Assembly: GCA_016714745.1 (NCBI GenBank)
Contig: JADKCG010000010.1
Span: 62,001 to 126,000, forward strand
DNA length: 64,000 nt
Origin: Elusimicrobiota bacterium
Lineage (GTDB): Bacteria; Elusimicrobiota; Elusimicrobia; FEN-1173
Direction: 5' to 3'
Below, piece after piece: positions 62,101 through 64,000 of the stretch. Position 1 is the first letter of the stretch. Every line of letters begins with the position of its first letter. Both the position numbers and the translations under genes were made by a program. Under the pieces are notes generated by a model. The model did no database searches. It was given only the letters and a program-made list of their open reading frames with translations, and was not told the origin of the DNA.

Positions 62101-64000
62101 CAACTTCTGAAATCCCGGCCAGTGCGCCGGAAAGCACTCCAATAAGGAGCAGCTGATTTCCGTTTTTTACACCTTCAATGCGGGCGGCGGCGATGTTGAG
62201 TGCGGCAGCTACTAAAACGCGGGCGACAACGAGATTCCCACCGCCTGGAACAAACCCAGCCGACCCGCTGACGGCCCCAGCAAGCGCGGACCGCCAAAGA
62301 TCATCCCCTCGCGCGCCCATGAGAGCCGCTGACCCCACCGATGAAGCGGCGCTCACAACTACTGAGATCACTGTCCTCATCGTTGAGCTGAGCCCATTCG
62401 CCGTCCCTCCAGCATATGTGCTGGCAGCGGCGGCGACGGCCTGAATGGCGGCCAGGCCAAGCGCTGTACCAAACTTCACCCCGTTTAACGCTGAATTGGT
62501 GAGACTGGCCATGGCGGCAGAGGAAGCGGCGACAGCAGCAAGCAGGGCAAGCGCGGCGGGCGTACCGGCCCCGAACGAGATGACCGAAACAACAACCGCT
62601 ACAACAATGGCAACCACCTGATTGACAACGCTCAACGTCTTTGCGAGCGGGGACATCGCACCGTCCCCGTCGTCCCAGGATGTGACTTCACGTTGGCTTT
62701 TATTGCGGGTGGCTTCCTCGTCTAAGTTGCCGTAAAGGTCGTAAACGTAGTTGTTTTTTGATTTTTCTATTGTGTTTGATTTTCTGTGGGCAAATCTCGG
62801 ACCCGGAGCATCATTGGCTTGTTTATAGGGGGTACCTCCTGAAACCAAAGTGCTGAACACGCCTTTCCACCCGGAAACGATTGTCGGCCATGAAGAGATC
62901 ACTTTGGCCCCGAGAGGAGGAGTGAAATATGAGCCGTCGTCCCCGTTATGATCAATGCCTCGATCCATCTGCGTTTGGGAAGTCGTAACAGATTTGTCTG
63001 TCTTCTGACCCAATGCGTCGTATTCGATACCCGATTCTTGCGTCGATCCGTGCGATCGCATAATGTCGTCTTTTATCCAATCCGAATGCGTTTTCGACGG
63101 CTGTCCCTGGGAATTGTAGGTGTCAAAGTATGTGTTGGTCACCGTTGCCATGAGGTCGAGCGGATTTGTGCTGATAAAATTGTCTTTGTTTTTAGTGGTT
63201 CGCCAGTTCTTTTTGACGAAAGAATACAACCATTCGGTCGGGGAGACGGACACGCTCGACATGCTGGCCGTTTGGCCATGCAGGTTATATTTGATATCGC
63301 CTTCAACATAATGAAGGTTGATCCCGTCCCGCAGAACCTCTGGGTCTTCGTGCTGACCAGGAACTCCAGCTTTACGAATCGCCTCAACGGCCTGCCCAAC
63401 ATACAAATCTGAAACACCGTAGTAATAATGGGTGGTCACATTGGCCGCCGCATTTTTCCATTTTGTATCCAATCCGGGTATTCCGCCTCCTCCGATCTCT
63501 TTCCATGTCTTTGTTTCGCTTCGGCTTAAGAGCCGGCTGTCCGGGTCGTAGCTGATCCCGGAAATCTGGGTGGTTGTCTTTGTGTTTTCTTCGTAATTTT
63601 TAAAAGCAGTTAGAAGGGTGCCGTTCAAATCAGCCAGTGAATTTCCTGTCCCCGGAAGCATGGCTGCGATCAACTCTCCATAGGATTTTCCCCCTGGCGT
63701 TTCAACATCGATCAGACTGAACGTATCCAAAGATTTTTTAAACACCTGGGTATACCATTCTTTAATTGTTTGGATTCCAGCCCCTTCAAAGACTAAACTG
63801 GCCAGAAGGTCTCTAACCGTTGTTTGCGCGGTGACCGGGTAGGACACTCCATTCCCGGGAGCAATTTCCACAATGGCACTCAACGTTAAGTCGAGAGCAT
63901 TAATTTGATCTTCTGAGGAGTCTTTGAGATTGCCCGATCGGTCCAGCATCCCTTCGGCCAAAGTTTTGGCGCTTGCGAGAGATATGGCGGGGTTGGCCCG
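59138..64000 (-). CDS. Giant secreted polymorphic-toxin-like protein, 5' end outside window
   Basis: At least 1620 residues, open to the window edge. The N-terminal 430 residues have RHS-like strings (NTYFDTYNSQGQPSKTHSDW, GIEYDALGQKTDKSVTTSQT, VYDLYGNLDEEATRNKS). Residues about 450-705 are Ala/Gly/Val-rich hydrophobic stretches with glycine-zipper patterns (VVNQVVAIVVAVVVSVISFG, AIVGYAIGLVIGNNIRG), a hallmark of the pre-toxin translocation region. A long mixed beta/alpha part follows (ALVGVRINGLAAVV-type strands, GQFEVRGSFVYAAKGSEEYA). It ends in a coil region (KMLESVNKMGDALGAVAIERQQLSKHG). The frame ends as DVKENCRR but the next frame continues the same domain after a one-base shift near 59160. 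Confidence 0.8.
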   Translation of the reverse strand, partial: RANPAISLASAKTLAEGMLDRSGNLKDSSEDQINALDLTLSAIVEIAPGNGVSYPVTAQTTVRDLLASLVFEGAGIQTIKEWYTQVFKKSLDTFSLIDVETPGGKSYGELIAAMLPGTGNSLADLNGTLLTAFKNYEENTKTTTQISGISYDPDSRLLSRSETKTWKEIGGGGIPGLDTKWKNAAANVTTHYYYGVSDLYVGQAVEAIRKAGVPGQHEDPEVLRDGINLHYVEGDIKYNLHGQTASMSSVSVSPTEWLYSFVKKNWRTTKNKDNFISTNPLDLMATVTNTYFDTYNSQGQPSKTHSDWIKDDIMRSHGSTQESGIEYDALGQKTDKSVTTSQTQMDRGIDHNGDDGSYFTPPLGAKVISSWPTIVSGWKGVFSTLVSGGTPYKQANDAPGPRFAHRKSNTIEKSKNNYVYDLYGNLDEEATRNKSQREVTSWDDGDGAMSPLAKTLSVVNQVVAIVVAVVVSVISFGAGTPAALALLAAVAASSAAMASLTNSALNGVKFGTALGLAAIQAVAAAASTYAGGTANGLSSTMRTVISVVVSAASSVGSAALMGARGDDLWRSALAGAVSGSAGFVPGGGNLVVARVLVAAALNIAAARIEGVKNGNQLLLIGVLSGALAGISEVGQKPNSTANPDTVAVKGSAQFAIGKAIAKALVGAIVGYAIGLVIGNNIRGPTGQAVAAFVATIISAALTSNETTDINATFGDKNNSYNGPVSSNFGYRGFQDAIISGIQNQISDQKEQRPITLRYGPGEKDVETQIKDVSRQRSKEERAKNAFTSHLLSSAKAFASIVATDLKKMINPNYGVIKFDKPIEMNGVMVKALSAYLDSLMNAFGSKNGMKLGYEGFATQKTLVPQINALLLDAGINRGPLSLFSLQLTSEELSFDDQTTAIGPSSAPALKEEHTTTTFSLVNTMDSSSLSLFSAQANVRALNTSDQSSNDKQSLGQEIDVSKMQFRMDSRDSSYLVIRTTERKPSETVLTKEQLESVFAGVKGVQLDRTVLTNFKQEIAQLKKQGLIAEDAVLIGVRINGLAAVVAVKDNRIVGALFGNAAGQKEFRSFTSMQFNDKGQVMKAEGKIHREIGGQFEVRGSFVYAAKGSEEYAAAMTRAENLVQSGEALAIIKQADAVYTEKNNDGVVTRQVYIGKDENGGARVLASEHLTSDGSMRLLTYDYALTGEEKQQGMLAKGKIYESKGFSDKYGAAAVGDFKIRKLGVNADVTTSLGQAIVKELSLGGHERIVYEETTTKGKREISLNAATGGLEYVYEKGSDGKGRVVVFGDKVPNVPGVQVVKFNDLKANDQDQVLASLPSLDSRDPALITQKLVKMSESLRQQVALESMTARGFTLAEGKGDRMLFNPPAGIGLDGKLFEITQVFVDGQGAVNRGIVRGANFEAEGLFISLDAQGPAGESLVGLTTLKTPLAKGDQLLLLSDAQGQWNARILTNTGGLTEKLSATLSKSDVNAALARTTKEMDLPGLGGWAGRLKGAAVNLVDDLVSRVAERGAGRVDKMLESVNKMGDALGAVAIERQQLSKHGEILGVLLKSAGLDNPSTLSSVDALTKVDGLETMGTQMDALSQKLGDLTQKISSAKDRSTLKTLWNEVGDVKENCRR

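Overview
The window is about 64 kb of moderately GC-rich DNA from a Gram-negative bacterium, probably a metagenome-derived or poorly studied lineage. It encodes a type V autotransporter, four full or partial PorV/PorQ-type outer-membrane proteins plus a more distant one, surface proteins with fibronectin type III repeats and FlgD-like C-terminal sorting domains, lipoproteins, and REP-type transposons. This mix fits Elusimicrobiota or a similar phylum. That placement is inference from gene content; there is no rRNA or tRNA gene to test it.

Layout. 1-6 kb: the end of a DEAD-box RNA helicase with a 117-bp tandem repeat in its tail, small membrane proteins, a 186-bp almost pure G tract that looks like an artefact, and an autotransporter. 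6-19 kb: two cassettes in which a large exported protein overlaps a PorV-like gene by 4 bp (papain-like protease + PorV-like; beta-propeller/FN3 protein + PorV). 19-26 kb: a phospholipase D-like protein, a Fic protein, and an island of small toxin-antitoxin genes (brnTA, a RHH antitoxin, a RelE/ParE pair, a minimal nucleotidyltransferase). 26-43 kb: an accessory region with an IS256 remnant, a REP-associated Y1 transposon, a truncated IS1182 element, a group II intron carrying IS21 and IS4-type elements nested inside it with target duplications still visible, an IS3 element, and an exported CHAT-protease gene with TPR and FlgO/DUF4384 partners. 44-48 kb: a third cargo + PorV cassette. 48-51 kb: lipoproteins and small membrane proteins. 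51-64 kb: a giant polymorphic-toxin-like locus on the minus strand, now in four reading-frame pieces, ending in a toxin-like domain and a likely immunity gene.

How the genes may work together. The three cargo/PorV pairs look like translationally coupled export units of a type IX-like pathway. The FlgO/DUF4384, TPR and CHAT genes form one minus-strand group split by an IS3 insertion. The giant toxin locus contains the most unusual signal: two related coiled-coil genes, each with its own Shine-Dalgarno sequence, lie inside the long toxin frames in the same +1 register and begin at the same homologous point, so both frames appear to be coding.

Many genes carry single-base frameshifts, often at short homopolymers. 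Several very long frames are nevertheless intact. Decay of accessory genes and uncorrected consensus errors cannot be separated from this sequence alone. No CRISPR array, rRNA or tRNA was seen.
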